A DNA stretch of 64,000 nucleotides from JAQBQB01 sp963757185 (GCA_963757185.1 CAVWQI010000003.1:321996-385995); one strand, 5' to 3'. Counted from the stretch's first letter, positions 49,619-57,366 are shown. Notes: generated by a model from the sequence alone, not told the origin. Numbers and translations are program-made.

Positions 49619-49724
49619 GCATCGCGTTTGCCAAGCTGCCAAGGGATCATATACCAGTTCGCGCCGCCGGCGCAAACCATCGATGGCTCCCTGCTCAGCC
49701 GCTCGCGCCGGCGTCGGTTCGCAG
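49619..49724 (-). repeat. Decayed attC site, left edge of array
   Basis: Retains the inner left arm and middle (GCCAAGCTGCCAAGGGATC, ATATACCAG, a GC-rich stem, then GGCTCCCTGCTCAG) but its outer core boxes have diverged. It is the leftmost recognisable copy. The DHFR-fold gene at 49695 stops inside its right arm. Confidence 0.6.
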
Positions 49725-50303
49725 CGCTCCGACGTATCGATATGTGTTCACGAACACGTGCGACGATATGACCTTCGTGCTGACGAGGGCGAGTTCGCGC
49801 GGGTCGGCACTGTCCGCAAAAAAACGTTTACCCTGGCCGAGCAGGACCGGATAGACGAGCAGCACAACTTCGTCGACCAGCCCCTGCTCGAGGAGCACGG
49901 ACGTCAGCGTCGAGCTTCCCCAGAGGATCAGGTGAGGGCCGTCGTTGGACTTGACGCGGCGGACGCCCTCGACGATGTCCGCGCCCAAGCCCTCGACCGG
50001 ACCCCAGCCGAGGCTCTCCGGCCGGTGGGTCGCGACGTATTTCGTCGCGGCGTTGATAGTGTTCGCTAGCGGACTATTCCCGGCGTTCGGCCAAGCGCCG
50101 GCCCAGATATCGTAGGTGCGGCGGCCGAGGAGCAGATCGAAGCTGGTGCCCTGTGCCTCGACCACGGCCTCTCGCCCGGCCGCACTTCGATACGGTGCCG
50201 ACCATCCGCCATGCGGATAGTCGTCGCCGCCTTCGTTCCGCCCGCCTGGCGCCTGGATCACGCCGTCCAGCGAAATGTGTTCGATGATTCTGAGCTTTCT
50301 CAT
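49695..50303 (-). CDS. RibD_C/DHFR-fold reductase (cassette)
   Basis: The ATG at 50303 gives 202 residues. MRKLRIIEHISLDGVIQAPG is the family start. LLLGRRTYDIW, LILWGSSTL and VLLVYPVLLGQGKRFF complete the RibD_C pattern seen in many small reductase-like proteins. It overlaps the preceding membrane gene by four bases (ATGA) and ends within a decayed attC. A paralogue is at 48577. Confidence 0.85.
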   Translation of the reverse strand: MRKLRIIEHISLDGVIQAPGGRNEGGDDYPHGGWSAPYRSAAGREAVVEAQGTSFDLLLGRRTYDIWAGAWPNAGNSPLANTINAATKYVATHRPESLGWGPVEGLGADIVEGVRRVKSNDGPHLILWGSSTLTSVLLEQGLVDEVVLLVYPVLLGQGKRFFADSADPRELALVSTKVISSHVFVNTYRYVGALRTDAGASG

Positions 50304-50743
50304 TTGAGTCGCCTTCCGTAGCGAGGTAAACTGCCAGGCGCATAGGGTGAGTCGTCGCGGCCGAACCCGTGCGGCCTCATGGTATCGTAGCCGAGAACCG
50401 TGAGAAACAGCGCCGCACTGGCAAACTCCGCCCAGATCGTCCCGTTCATCGCGTGCGTGTGGGACGAGAACGGCGCGAGCGCATAGTGGCTGATCGCATC
50501 GAGTCCCAGAATCCCATAGAATCCCAACACGCACAGCCCAGCGATGAAATATCGAGATCGCACGAGACGGTAGCCCACCACACCGAGGATGGTGACGGCG
50601 ATCCACGCGCAGTAGATCTGGGCGCGAGTCAGCCATCCGGGCATGTTGGGGTAGTGCTTCAGCAACTCGGCATTGTGAGCGTAATGCACGAGACTGGCTA
50701 CCGCGTACACGGCAAACGAAATGAGGAGTCCGCGGCGGCGCAT
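50300..50743 (-). CDS. Small integral membrane protein
   Basis: The ATG at 50743 gives 147 residues with four hydrophobic segments (LLISFAVYAVASLVHYAHN; IYCAWIAVTILGVVGYRLV; YFIAGLCVLGFYGILGL; WAEFASAALFLTVLGY). The His-rich loops (HYAHNAELLKHYPN; SHYALAPFSSHTHAMN) are notable. No family recognised. Coupled to the reductase by an ATGA overlap. Confidence 0.65.
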   Translation of the reverse strand: MRRRGLLISFAVYAVASLVHYAHNAELLKHYPNMPGWLTRAQIYCAWIAVTILGVVGYRLVRSRYFIAGLCVLGFYGILGLDAISHYALAPFSSHTHAMNGTIWAEFASAALFLTVLGYDTMRPHGFGRDDSPYAPGSLPRYGRRLK

Positions 50744-50744
50744 T

Positions 50745-51419
50745 TCAGCGCCCTCGCGGCGTCGCCACGTAAAGTGTGTGCATGGGGCCCGCCGTGTCGT
50801 GCGCCCGGATGTGCAGCGCCCGGACCGTGAGCCCTGAGCGCCGCAACGCATGCGCGAACTTCGGGTCGTCACCTACGGACCAGTACACGATCGAGCCGCC
50901 GGCGCGCAGCGCGGACACCGTGATCTCGATGCCACGCGTGGCATAGAGTCGTGCGTTCTCGGACATGAGCATCCCATCGGGGCCGTTGTCCGTGTCGAGC
51001 ATGATCGCATCGAACCCAGTGGGGTTCGCCCGGAGCACGTCGACCACGTCGGACTGCAGCACGCGGACGCGCGGATCACCCATCGCGTCGACCGACAGCC
51101 CATACCGCGGGTCTGCGTTCCAGGCGATTACCTCTGCAATGAGCTCCGCCACTACGATCTCGGCGTCCTCGCGCAGGTGGCGGAGCGCGGCGCGGAGCGT
51201 GAACCCCAGGCCGAGACCTCCGATGAGCACCCGAGCCTGTTGGACGTCCTGGAGCGGACCGCACGCGACTTCGGCGAGCCGATCCTCCGAGAGGTGTCGA
51301 CGCGTGGACATGAGCTCCACGCCATCGGCGCGGATGAGATACGCGCCGTCATGCCGATACAGCGCGAGCACCGTCCCATTCGGGGTCCGCGCCTCCCCGA
51401 GTCGCTCGAACGGCTTCAT
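50745..51419 (-). CDS. Spermidine-synthase-like methyltransferase-fold protein
   Basis: The ATG at 51419 gives 224 residues. A Rossmann motif VLIGGLGLGFTLRAAL, then EIVVAELIAEVIAWN, VRVLQSDVVDVLR and FDAIMLDTDNGPDG, follow the spermidine synthase/SAM-binding pattern, with acidic residues at the ends of strands 2 and 4. One base separates it from the membrane protein. Acceptor unknown. Confidence 0.75.
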   Translation of the reverse strand: MKPFERLGEARTPNGTVLALYRHDGAYLIRADGVELMSTRRHLSEDRLAEVACGPLQDVQQARVLIGGLGLGFTLRAALRHLREDAEIVVAELIAEVIAWNADPRYGLSVDAMGDPRVRVLQSDVVDVLRANPTGFDAIMLDTDNGPDGMLMSENARLYATRGIEITVSALRAGGSIVYWSVGDDPKFAHALRRSGLTVRALHIRAHDTAGPMHTLYVATPRGR

Positions 51420-51459
51420 CGTGCGATCATGAGGCGAAGCTTCACCTGGCGCGCATCGT

Positions 51460-51891
51460 CTACGGCGCGCGTTTGGCTCGGACCTCTCGAAACCGCGTGT
51501 TGTCGGAGAGCCGCAATTCGCCGGTGAGGCTATCGTTGCGCACGCGGAAGTGCCAGACCCCCTGCGGAATGGTGCAAGTGAGTTGACCACTCACCGGCAC
51601 CAGGCCGCAGCCGAGGACACCCATGTCCTGTTCCTCGCCGCGGACGATCTTGCGCGCGTCGACCACCAGGCTGTCTGCCGTCTTCATTGGTGTGATCCGA
51701 TAAACGACGATCTCGTCGTTGCATTCCGACGGGCGCACCAAGCACACTGACGTGCCACGCCAATTCCCCACGGGATTCATGAGTGCCGGCGGCTGAACCG
51801 GCGATTGCGCTATCGCCGCACCCGCGACGGCGCTAGCCATCGCGACGCCGGCCAAGTGAATCCTCGTGGCCACGACGACTCGAAGGCTCAT
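51460..51891 (-). CDS. Small exported protein
   Basis: Start ATG at 51891 overlaps the preceding stop (ATGA), giving 143 residues. A signal peptide with hydrophobic stretch ends at AAIAQ. The mature part is beta-rich (NWRGTSVCLV, EIVVYRITPMK, WHFRVRNDSLTGELRLSD) with paired cysteines. It resembles small lipocalin-like exported proteins; family not assigned. Confidence 0.6.
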   Translation of the reverse strand: MSLRVVVATRIHLAGVAMASAVAGAAIAQSPVQPPALMNPVGNWRGTSVCLVRPSECNDEIVVYRITPMKTADSLVVDARKIVRGEEQDMGVLGCGLVPVSGQLTCTIPQGVWHFRVRNDSLTGELRLSDNTRFREVRAKRAP

Positions 51892-52427
51892 CGGTCGGCG
51901 CACCGACGCCGCACGAGATCGATCATCGCCGAAACCCTGAACGCTGGTAGCGCGGCGACATCTTGGGCGGACGCCATCGTGACCTCCATCGGGCTACCTG
52001 GTCGCTCATTCATTGCGTTAGCCGTCCCCGCCTGAAAATCCACAAAGACGGAAGTAGATGGTTCTCGTCCCTCGCCTCCGATGTCACCGCGCCGCTCGGA
52101 GTATTGCGCGACTTTGCCCAGCGTATCAACTACTAAGAAAAGCGTGCGTCGGGGAGCGATCGAGTCGGGAATCAGCAACATCATGCGCCGAAGGCCATCC
52201 GACTGCGACGGAAGCCGGATGCAGTTACCGGTGTCAGCAACTACTACGCTTACGGGGCGAAAAGCGCCCAACGCGGTTCCCTGAATATCCCCTGGCTGCA
52301 GCGGCGTCGTTTCGACGTGAAGCTGCGGGCCCGGCGGTGCTGACGACGAAGGCACTGGAGTCTCCGCATGATTCCGCGTGCACCCTATCGCGGCGATCAG
52401 CGCGATGAAACTGAATCGTCGGCTCAT
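51888..52427 (-). CDS. Small lipoprotein
   Basis: The ATG at 52427 gives 179 residues: MSRRFSFIALIAAIGC ends in a lipobox cysteine. A Pro/Ser linker and a beta-rich domain (VSVVVADTGNCIRLPSQSD; RTLFLVVDTLGKVAQYS) follow. The start lies at the edge of a degenerate attC left arm, suggesting it begins its cassette. Function unknown. Confidence 0.6.
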   Translation of the reverse strand: MSRRFSFIALIAAIGCTRNHAETPVPSSSAPPGPQLHVETTPLQPGDIQGTALGAFRPVSVVVADTGNCIRLPSQSDGLRRMMLLIPDSIAPRRTLFLVVDTLGKVAQYSERRGDIGGEGREPSTSVFVDFQAGTANAMNERPGSPMEVTMASAQDVAALPAFRVSAMIDLVRRRCADR

Positions 52428-52500
52428 GACTACGCTGCAAAGAATCATAGAAGAGTTTGTGGGGCAGTCGTACTGCGTTCGGCTTCACGACGTCCTGTCG
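52425..52500 (-). repeat. Degenerate attC half-site
   Basis: The stretch GACTACGCTGCAAAG, then AATCATAGAAGAGTTTG, matches the inner left arm and centre of intact attCs (AGCTAAGCTGCAAAG..ATCATATAAGAGTTTG). The right arm is not clear. It is located just downstream of the zinc-finger gene, where an attC is expected. Confidence 0.45.
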
Positions 52501-52805
52501 CGGGCGAGCCAGGCGAGATTCTCCCTGCAGCAGCTACAGGTTGGGATGCCGCGCACCATTGCCAACTGTGATGAAAATCGCCATGTACGGCACCAGCGGC
52601 ACACGCCGATTTCGACGGATGCGTCCGGTTGCGGCGGCGGGAGTTCGGCGGCGATGCATTCGGTGCAGATGTAGAGGCCGGGTCCGGCGATCAAGCGAGC
52701 CCCAGCAACGGAGTCGCGGCCGCACCCCATACACCTTGTTGCCGGAGCAAAGCGGGGGATGAAGCGCCCAGCCGCACGGCGCAGCGCACTACCGAGTCGA
52801 GGCAT
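52485..52805 (-). CDS. ClpX-type zinc-finger protein (orphan)
   Basis: A 106-residue cassette gene starting at ATG 52805 after a GGGAGG ribosome-binding stretch. It has CMGCGRDSVAGARLIAGPG, followed by YICTECI, the four-cysteine zinc finger found at the N-terminus of ClpX, then a second pair of Cys-containing strands (CRWCRTW; CSCC). The AAA+ domain is absent. It might bind DNA, protein or zinc on its own; role unknown. Confidence 0.7.
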   Translation of the reverse strand: MPRLGSALRRAAGRFIPRFAPATRCMGCGRDSVAGARLIAGPGLYICTECIAAELPPPQPDASVEIGVCRWCRTWRFSSQLAMVRGIPTCSCCRENLAWLARDRTS

Positions 52806-52819
52806 CGAAACCTCCCTGT

Positions 52820-52852
52820 AGTTTCCACAACAGCGTCAGCGTTCGTTAGGCA
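52820..52852 (-). repeat. Truncated attC, right arm only
   Basis: Carries CAGCGTCAGCGTTCGTTAGGC, the outer core and inner arm of one side. The left part is missing. The neighbouring gene ends with its TGA here, and the zinc-finger gene starts immediately to the left. Confidence 0.6.
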
Positions 52853-53423
52853 GGCGGCGCGGGTGGCTCGCGTGCCACTGCGTGGCGACGTCGTGTGCCC
52901 ACCGTCGAAGCGATCGAGGCGTTGCGCCGCCAGCCGGCACGCGGGCGAGGAATGCGAGCACTTCCGCGCCGGGCAAGAGGTCCAGCTCGCGGTATGGCGC
53001 CGACTCTACGACAGTCGTCGGACGGCCGAAGATCCGAGTCAACTCATTGCCGACAGACTGCAATACGGCAACGTCGTCGTGCCATGGTGAAACGGCGGTG
53101 TACCAGGGTGGTGGCAGGCCAGCACTGTACCAGCGAGCCTCTTCGAGCAGATCGATCCAGATGTGACGGTCGTAACGACCGTACGTGTCGGGGGCTAGAG
53201 AGAAGAGCGTGCCCGAGAACGCGATGGGACGATCGCCGTCCGCGGCAGTCGTGAGCGACCTGACCGCCATGCCGCGCGACGAGCCGAAATCCGGAACGAA
53301 CGCGACGTATGTCTCGGCGCCGTGACTCGAGTCGGTCAAGGCCCAAGGCGCCTCGACTCGGATCTCAAGATCGTAGGCCGCCGCACGCCAGGCAGCACTT
53401 GCCGCCTCGTCTAGAGGTCCCAT
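52836..53423 (-). CDS. Hypothetical cassette protein
   Basis: A 195-residue protein without signal or membrane segment. Strand-rich with many aromatics (YVAFVPDFGSSRGMAVRSL; GRYDRHIWIDLLEEARWYSAG; PPPWYTAVSPWHDDVAVLQ). It ends LPNER, of which NER and the TGA are encoded by the attC right arm. No known family. Confidence 0.6.
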   Translation of the reverse strand: MGPLDEAASAAWRAAAYDLEIRVEAPWALTDSSHGAETYVAFVPDFGSSRGMAVRSLTTAADGDRPIAFSGTLFSLAPDTYGRYDRHIWIDLLEEARWYSAGLPPPWYTAVSPWHDDVAVLQSVGNELTRIFGRPTTVVESAPYRELDLLPGAEVLAFLARVPAGGATPRSLRRWAHDVATQWHASHPRRLPNER

Positions 53424-53430
53424 TCAGGGC

Positions 53431-53451
53431 CCAGCTTCAATGCTCTCTAGG
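53431..53451 (-). repeat. Possible decayed attC right arm
   Basis: CCAGCTTCAATGCTCTCTAG resembles the usual CAGCTTCAGCGTTCGTTAG with scattered changes. The zinc-ribbon gene takes its TAG stop from it. The left arm is not visible. Confidence 0.35.
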
Positions 53452-53671
53452 CCGGCGGTGCGAAGGACTCCAAGTAGCCACACGCCGCGCAACGAAACGT
53501 CCGAACGGGAAGGCGGATCCGATCGTCAACCTTCAGCCCCGTCCAGAAACTCCGTTGGGGAGAGCCCTCAACCCATTCGCTTTGGCCGACGCCACCGTAC
53601 GTCCGATCCAAAACGTACCCCTCTTCCATCGCCCCACCGCATTTTGCGCACGCGTTGCTCAACTCTGCCAT
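53447..53671 (-). CDS. Small zinc-ribbon protein
   Basis: A 74-residue cassette gene: CAKCGGAMEEGYVLDR at the start and FRCAACGYLESF at the end form a CxxC...CxxC zinc ribbon with a Trp-rich middle (WVEGSPQRSFW). The layout matches the DUF6487-like small zinc proteins. Role unknown. Confidence 0.8.
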   Translation of the reverse strand: MAELSNACAKCGGAMEEGYVLDRTYGGVGQSEWVEGSPQRSFWTGLKVDDRIRLPVRTFRCAACGYLESFAPPA

Positions 53672-53715
53672 TTGCTCTTACCCGGAAGAGATTCGGTGCT
53701 CGGCCTAGCACGGTC

Positions 53716-54144
53716 CTAGAAATACCCGCCACAGTGCCAAACGCGGCCGGGTCGATACCGGCATTCGTTCATCCCAGGACCAACATAGCGCACCACGAGC
53801 TCAAAGGTGCCGCTGTCGGCCCTATACTCGAACGGGTATTGGAGAACAGAAGTGGTCGGTGCGCTCAACTCGGCCGGCGACATGTACTGCGGTACGAGAT
53901 CGCGAAGCGACCCCGGGTACGAGCCCTTGTCTGCGCGATAGCGCCCCAAGGCTGCGACGACGGGCGCAAGGCTCGAGCAGCCACTGATCCAGACGGCGGC
54001 TGCCTGCCACCAGGGGCGGCGAACGGTCCAGCGGACAAGTACGATGACACCAACGATTGGCACCGCGACCCCGGAGAGCGCAGCGAGTATCGAGAGCCAG
54101 TTCTGGACGGTGACAGCGCGCAGGGCCGCCGACAGGGAGTCCAC
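53716..54144 (-). CDS. Small membrane protein with a pilin-like tail
   Basis: A 142-residue protein from a GTG. Two hydrophobic segments (WLSILAALSGVAVPIVGVIVLV; WWQAAAVWISGCSSLAPVVAAL) precede YRADKGSYPGSLRDLVPQY, a phrase typical of type II secretion pseudopilins. It ends HCGGYF. A second cassette gene at 56152 also ends GGYF. The membrane-anchored globular tail may be outside the cytoplasm. Confidence 0.6.
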   Translation of the reverse strand: MDSLSAALRAVTVQNWLSILAALSGVAVPIVGVIVLVRWTVRRPWWQAAAVWISGCSSLAPVVAALGRYRADKGSYPGSLRDLVPQYMSPAELSAPTTSVLQYPFEYRADSGTFELVVRYVGPGMNECRYRPGRVWHCGGYF

Positions 54145-54145
54145 G

Positions 54146-54161
54146 ATCAGCGTCGTTAGCC
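54146..54161 (-). repeat. attC remnant (right core)
   Basis: ATCAGCGTCGTTAGCC matches the right arm and core of the array repeat; the other half is missing. The PH-like gene uses the TAA within it as its stop. Confidence 0.5.
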
Positions 54162-54707
54162 GGCACGCGACGAGGATGCTTGTTGGGCATCTCGAATTTG
54201 CGAATAGACTTGCCGCGCGTTCGGAATCATCTCAAACGACGGTGGAAGCCGGAGGCCTGGCCACGGTGTGCCCGCATACATCCACATCGGGAAGGCGACG
54301 GCGCCGAACGTTATCGTGCCAATGCCGTCGGATCGCTCAGTGAGCGCGACATTTGTCAGCGTCGGTAGCTGCAATGACTCTGTCGTCGAGCCAGTCTGGA
54401 CGACAATACGTCCAGATGTCAGCACATAGGTAGTGCGGCTGCGTCGCCACGCGTCGACAAGGAAGCGTCCGATGGTGACGTAGATGCCAACCAGAACGAA
54501 CGGGATGCCCCAGAGCACGAAGAACCCTGGTGCGGGCGTCCGGAGGACCGACGCCTCCCAGAAGAAAGCGAATCCCGCCCAGAGGAGGCTAAAGGGGATC
54601 ATGAAGAGGTCGGACGCTCGGAGAACAACGCCTTGGCGTGGGACACCAGCCCACAATTGGGCCTCACCACGATCGAGCGCGAAGACAGGCTTGATTGAGT
54701 TTGTCAT
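54156..54707 (-). CDS. Membrane-anchored PH-like protein
   Basis: A 183-residue cassette gene. Two hydrophobic segments near the N-terminus (LFMIPFSLLWAGFAFFW; FFVLWGIPFVLVGIYVTI) are followed by a bacterial PH-like domain: RTTYVLTSGRIVVQ, then LPTLTNVALTER and GTITFG. Typical of DUF304/bPH proteins. Stop codon is in the attC core. Confidence 0.7.
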   Translation of the reverse strand: MTNSIKPVFALDRGEAQLWAGVPRQGVVLRASDLFMIPFSLLWAGFAFFWEASVLRTPAPGFFVLWGIPFVLVGIYVTIGRFLVDAWRRSRTTYVLTSGRIVVQTGSTTESLQLPTLTNVALTERSDGIGTITFGAVAFPMWMYAGTPWPGLRLPPSFEMIPNARQVYSQIRDAQQASSSRAG

Positions 54708-54728
54708 ACGGTCGGAGGCGGGGTGACA

Positions 54729-54759
54729 GCCAACGCGTTAGCTAAGCGGTGCGCTCACC
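54729..54759 (-). repeat. Shortened attC
   Basis: GCCAACGCGTTAGCTAAGC is the left arm of the array repeat, followed at once by a small AGCG/CGCT palindrome instead of the long middle and right arm. It lies directly after the TonB-like gene. Confidence 0.55.
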
Positions 54760-55378
54760 ATATGTCGAACTGAAACGGCATGCGCACGAGTTGCCGAACC
54801 TTGCGGCCGTTTGAGAGTTCGGCCGGGAAGAATCCCAAGCCCTGCACGGCTTCGGCCACCGAATTGACAAAGCCGGAATCGGAGGCCGAGAGTACGCTAA
54901 ACGACCCGTCCATCACGTACCCAGTGGTATCCACGACAAAGCGCGCCAACACCTTGCCGCTCACGTGTCGGTCCTTTAGCGCTGGGGGATAGCGCGGCGC
55001 GCGGTTGCCCGGAAAGGGAGCGGTGGTCTTGGCGACCTCGAAGTCGTAGTACACGCGCTGCGCCGTGGTATCGAGCAGAAAGTCGCGCTGCACGAAATCG
55101 TCCTTGGTAACGCGCATCGTGTCGCTGGAGAACGGGGCCGCGGTGCCGTCGCCGATGCGCAAGCGATACACGCCCGGCTTGAGCGGCCCGAGATAGAACG
55201 CCCCGGCAGAATCCGTGACGGCTGTCGCGCGATCGTGTTTGTCTTGAACTGCGATGACGCTGACGCCGGCCGCCGGCCGGCCCGCGCCGAAGTGGCTCAC
55301 GCGGCCGCCGACGAACTGGCCATCCGCGGACGATGGAAGACTCAGCAGAGCTAAGAGGGCGACTTGGACGCGGCTCAT
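54755..55378 (-). CDS. TonB-C-terminal-like exported protein
   Basis: A 207-residue protein with a signal peptide ending SSADGQ. The first domain is carboxypeptidase-regulatory-like (GGRVSHFGAGRPAAGVSVIA; AFYLGPLKPGVYRLRI). The C-terminal part has VSGKVLARFVVDTTGYVMDG and VRQLVRMPFQFDIW, the pattern of TonB energy-transducer C-terminal domains. Possibly a periplasmic or outer-membrane partner, without its own membrane anchor. A related end occurs at 63557. Confidence 0.65.
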   Translation of the reverse strand: MSRVQVALLALLSLPSSADGQFVGGRVSHFGAGRPAAGVSVIAVQDKHDRATAVTDSAGAFYLGPLKPGVYRLRIGDGTAAPFSSDTMRVTKDDFVQRDFLLDTTAQRVYYDFEVAKTTAPFPGNRAPRYPPALKDRHVSGKVLARFVVDTTGYVMDGSFSVLSASDSGFVNSVAEAVQGLGFFPAELSNGRKVRQLVRMPFQFDIW

Positions 55379-55395
55379 TGATGCCTGTGCATCCG

Positions 55396-55494
55396 GCTAA
55401 CGCGTGAGCTAAGCTGCGACGGAATCATATACGGGTTTGCGGCGCATTTGCAAACAATCCAAAGCCCCCTTGTCAGCTTCACCGTTCGCTATGC
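55396..55494 (-). repeat. attC site, near full length
   Basis: Left arm GCTAACGCGTGAGCTAAGCTG, middle ATCATATACGGG with a 6-bp GTTTGC/GCAAAC hairpin, right arm TGTCAGCTTCACCGTTCGC. The right core has changed (CGCTATGC), and the membrane gene's TAG lies there. Confidence 0.8.
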
Positions 55495-56010
55495 GACCGT
55501 ATCGAGATGCGTCGGGACCGCCGACGGCGGTACGACGAGCGTATCCATATGAAGCACAAGCCGGCCGACGGAGACGAGCACGAGGGCTTCAACAAACCAG
55601 AACGGACTACGAAGCAGCGTAATGCCGATAGGGCCCGAGAGAGCTCCCGGAAGCGCCTGCCAGAGTGCGATCGCGTACTCGCCGCGCGTTTCGATCGAGG
55701 CGGCGACGTACCCGAGACCTTGCATCAACAGATCGGCGGCAGCCAGCGCGACGGTCACGTGGACCGCCGTGAGCCAAATCGGATGTTGGCGGCGGCGGAC
55801 GGCAAACCACCACAGGAGTGCAGCGCCGGTCCAATCGAGAAGGGCGATGCCGGTGAATAGGGCGACCTGCGCGAGGCGCGCGCTCGCGAGATTAAGCGAT
55901 CCGAGAGGCAGAAAGACGGGAAGCGCCTGAATCGTGCCGGCGATCGCGGCGACTATTAGAATGAACGGCGTTACCGCGAGGCTTTCAATCTGCGCGAGGG
56001 AGCGCCGCAC
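55489..56010 (-). CDS. Hypothetical integral membrane protein
   Basis: A 173-residue cassette gene from a GTG, with about four hydrophobic segments (VTPFILIVAAIAGTIQALPVF; VALFTGIALLDWTGAALLWWF; WLTAVHVTVALAAADLLM; FWFVEALVLVSVGRLVL). Its TAG stop sits in the attC. No family recognised. Confidence 0.65.
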   Translation of the reverse strand: MRRSLAQIESLAVTPFILIVAAIAGTIQALPVFLPLGSLNLASARLAQVALFTGIALLDWTGAALLWWFAVRRRQHPIWLTAVHVTVALAAADLLMQGLGYVAASIETRGEYAIALWQALPGALSGPIGITLLRSPFWFVEALVLVSVGRLVLHMDTLVVPPSAVPTHLDTVA

Positions 56011-56037
56011 TGGTCATACCTCGTAGCTAGATGGGCA

Positions 56038-56135
56038 CTTAACGCGTTAGGCAAGCGGCAAGGGAATCATATAAGAGTTTGCGGCGCAGCCGCGAACCAT
56101 CAACAGCTCCCTTGTCAGCTTCAGCGTCGTTAGTC
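56038..56135 (-). repeat. attC site
   Basis: CTTAACGCGTTAGGCAAGC, AAGGGAATCATATAAGAG, a GTTTGCGGC/GCCGCGAAC hairpin with one wobble pair, and TTGTCAGCTTCAGCGTCGTTAG. Full length and well conserved. Confidence 0.85.
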
Positions 56136-56151
56136 AGCACGGTCGCAATGA

Positions 56152-56477
56152 CTAGAAATACCCACCCTTGGAGTCGAGCCAGATCCGATACCCTTCGAGT
56201 TCTTCGTCCTGCACGTCTGCGCGTCCACAGGGTTCTGGCTGCCAACCGAGGAACCGCTGATATGTCATGGGCATGTGCCCGATGGAAAAGGGCTTCTTGG
56301 CAGCACCGAACGCCGCGAGGCTCAGACAATTGGTATCGACGCTGCTCGGCCGCGTTGTAAAGCGTTCCACATACAATCGTACGTGAACGCCACCGTCGTC
56401 GACCGCCAGGCCTTCATAACGGCGATCTGATGATCAGATACGACGGATACCAGATCGCCGGCGATTGGGCGGGTCAT
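56152..56477 (-). pseudogene. Frameshifted cassette gene
   Basis: An ATG at 56477 opens MTRPIAGDLVSVVSD, then the reading must move by one base near 56440 to continue RRYEGLAVDDGGVHVRLYVE and so on to EGYRIWLDSKGGYF. The two parts fit as one small protein of about 108 residues with coherent amphipathic strands. A one-base deletion fits the frame change. Whether it is a natural lesion or a read error is open. No family known. Confidence 0.4.
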
Positions 56478-56533
56478 CGAAGGTCCGACCGTGAGAGGTT
56501 GCCGCGATAGGCGGCCTTCAGAGGGTGCCCGTT

Positions 56534-56550
56534 TCTCCCTAACGTTCGTT
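56534..56550 (-). repeat. Minimal attC-like palindrome
   Basis: CCTAACGTTCGTTAGAC keeps both outer core boxes but lacks the inner arms and hairpin, as if the middle was deleted. It separates the frameshifted gene from the small membrane gene. Confidence 0.45.
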
Positions 56551-56799
56551 AGACAGGTTGCGCCGACTACTTGCCCCGGAGAGACTCCAGGCGCGATACG
56601 CTGCCCATCCAAACGCGAGCGCAAGGAGCGGGAAGACCACGGCTCCCACATATGCGCCCCCGCCCCCCGGACGTGTGCGCTGCAAGAAGCCCGTCACGGC
56701 GAATAGCCGCACCGTGTAGAACAGGAAGAACGCACTGAATGCGGCGGCGATGATCGCTATCCCTCGGAGCAAGGATCCCCCGTGATGAACGTCGTACAT
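56539..56799 (-). CDS. Small membrane protein
   Basis: An 86-residue protein: two hydrophobic segments (GIAIIAAAFSAFFLFYTVRLF; AYVGAVVFPLLALAFGWAAY) joined by a Gly/Arg loop. The last residues SNER and the TGA come from the attC right core. No family. Confidence 0.6.
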   Translation of the reverse strand: MYDVHHGGSLLRGIAIIAAAFSAFFLFYTVRLFAVTGFLQRTRPGGGGAYVGAVVFPLLALAFGWAAYRAWSLSGASSRRNLSNER

Positions 56800-56800
56800 G

Positions 56801-56901
56801 TCTGACGCGTTCGCTGAGTTGCAAAGGGATCATATAAGAGTTGGCGGCGGAGCCGCAACAAATCAACAGATCCTTTTTGTCAGCGTTAGCGTTCGTTAGC
56901 C
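56801..56901 (-). repeat. attC site
   Basis: TCTGACGCGTTCGCTGAG, GCAAAGGGATCATATAAGAG, a GC-rich hairpin with one bulge, then TTGTCAGCGTTAGCGTTCGTTAGC. The left outer box has diverged while the right is intact. Confidence 0.8.
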
Positions 56902-57321
56902 AGCCGGGTCGCGATGCCGATACGAGAGGAATAGTGCGGCGCTGGCCATGCCGTAGCCGGTGACACCTCCAATGGCCGGGTGCCCGAGTACAGTGCCTGC
57001 GCCGGCGCCAATCAGTGTGCCAATTGCCGTGCCGAGGATGGCTCGCCCAAACGGGACGCGTCGCAAGAGGGTCCAGCCCATGAGCGGGGCAGCGACCCCG
57101 CCGACGAGCGCGCCGAAGGTGCCACCGAGGGCCACGGCGAACGGAATGTCGATCTCAGGATGAATTCCGCCGGGCGCACCGAGTTGCAGCGCAAACAGCA
57201 ACGCGCTTCCAATGACACCGCCGACGAGCGCGCCTGAACCCGCGAGGAGGGCGGTGCCGACGAGCGGTCGCACGCGCGACCCGGCGAGCGACTCCGGTGC
57301 TCGACCGATCGGAGGGGCCAT
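56896..57321 (-). CDS. Glycine-rich integral membrane protein
   Basis: A 141-residue cassette gene with four Gly/Ala-rich membrane segments (LVGTALLAGSGALVGGVIGSA; FAVALGGTFGALVGGVAA; AILGTAIGTLIGAGAGTV; GVTGYGMASAALFL). The GxxxG-type repeats suggest tight helix packing. TAA stop lies in the attC core. No family. Confidence 0.65.
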   Translation of the reverse strand: MAPPIGRAPESLAGSRVRPLVGTALLAGSGALVGGVIGSALLFALQLGAPGGIHPEIDIPFAVALGGTFGALVGGVAAPLMGWTLLRRVPFGRAILGTAIGTLIGAGAGTVLGHPAIGGVTGYGMASAALFLSYRHRDPAG

Positions 57322-57366
57322 GCTATCCGAACCTACATGCTGGACTGAAATCGAGATATGTCGCCG

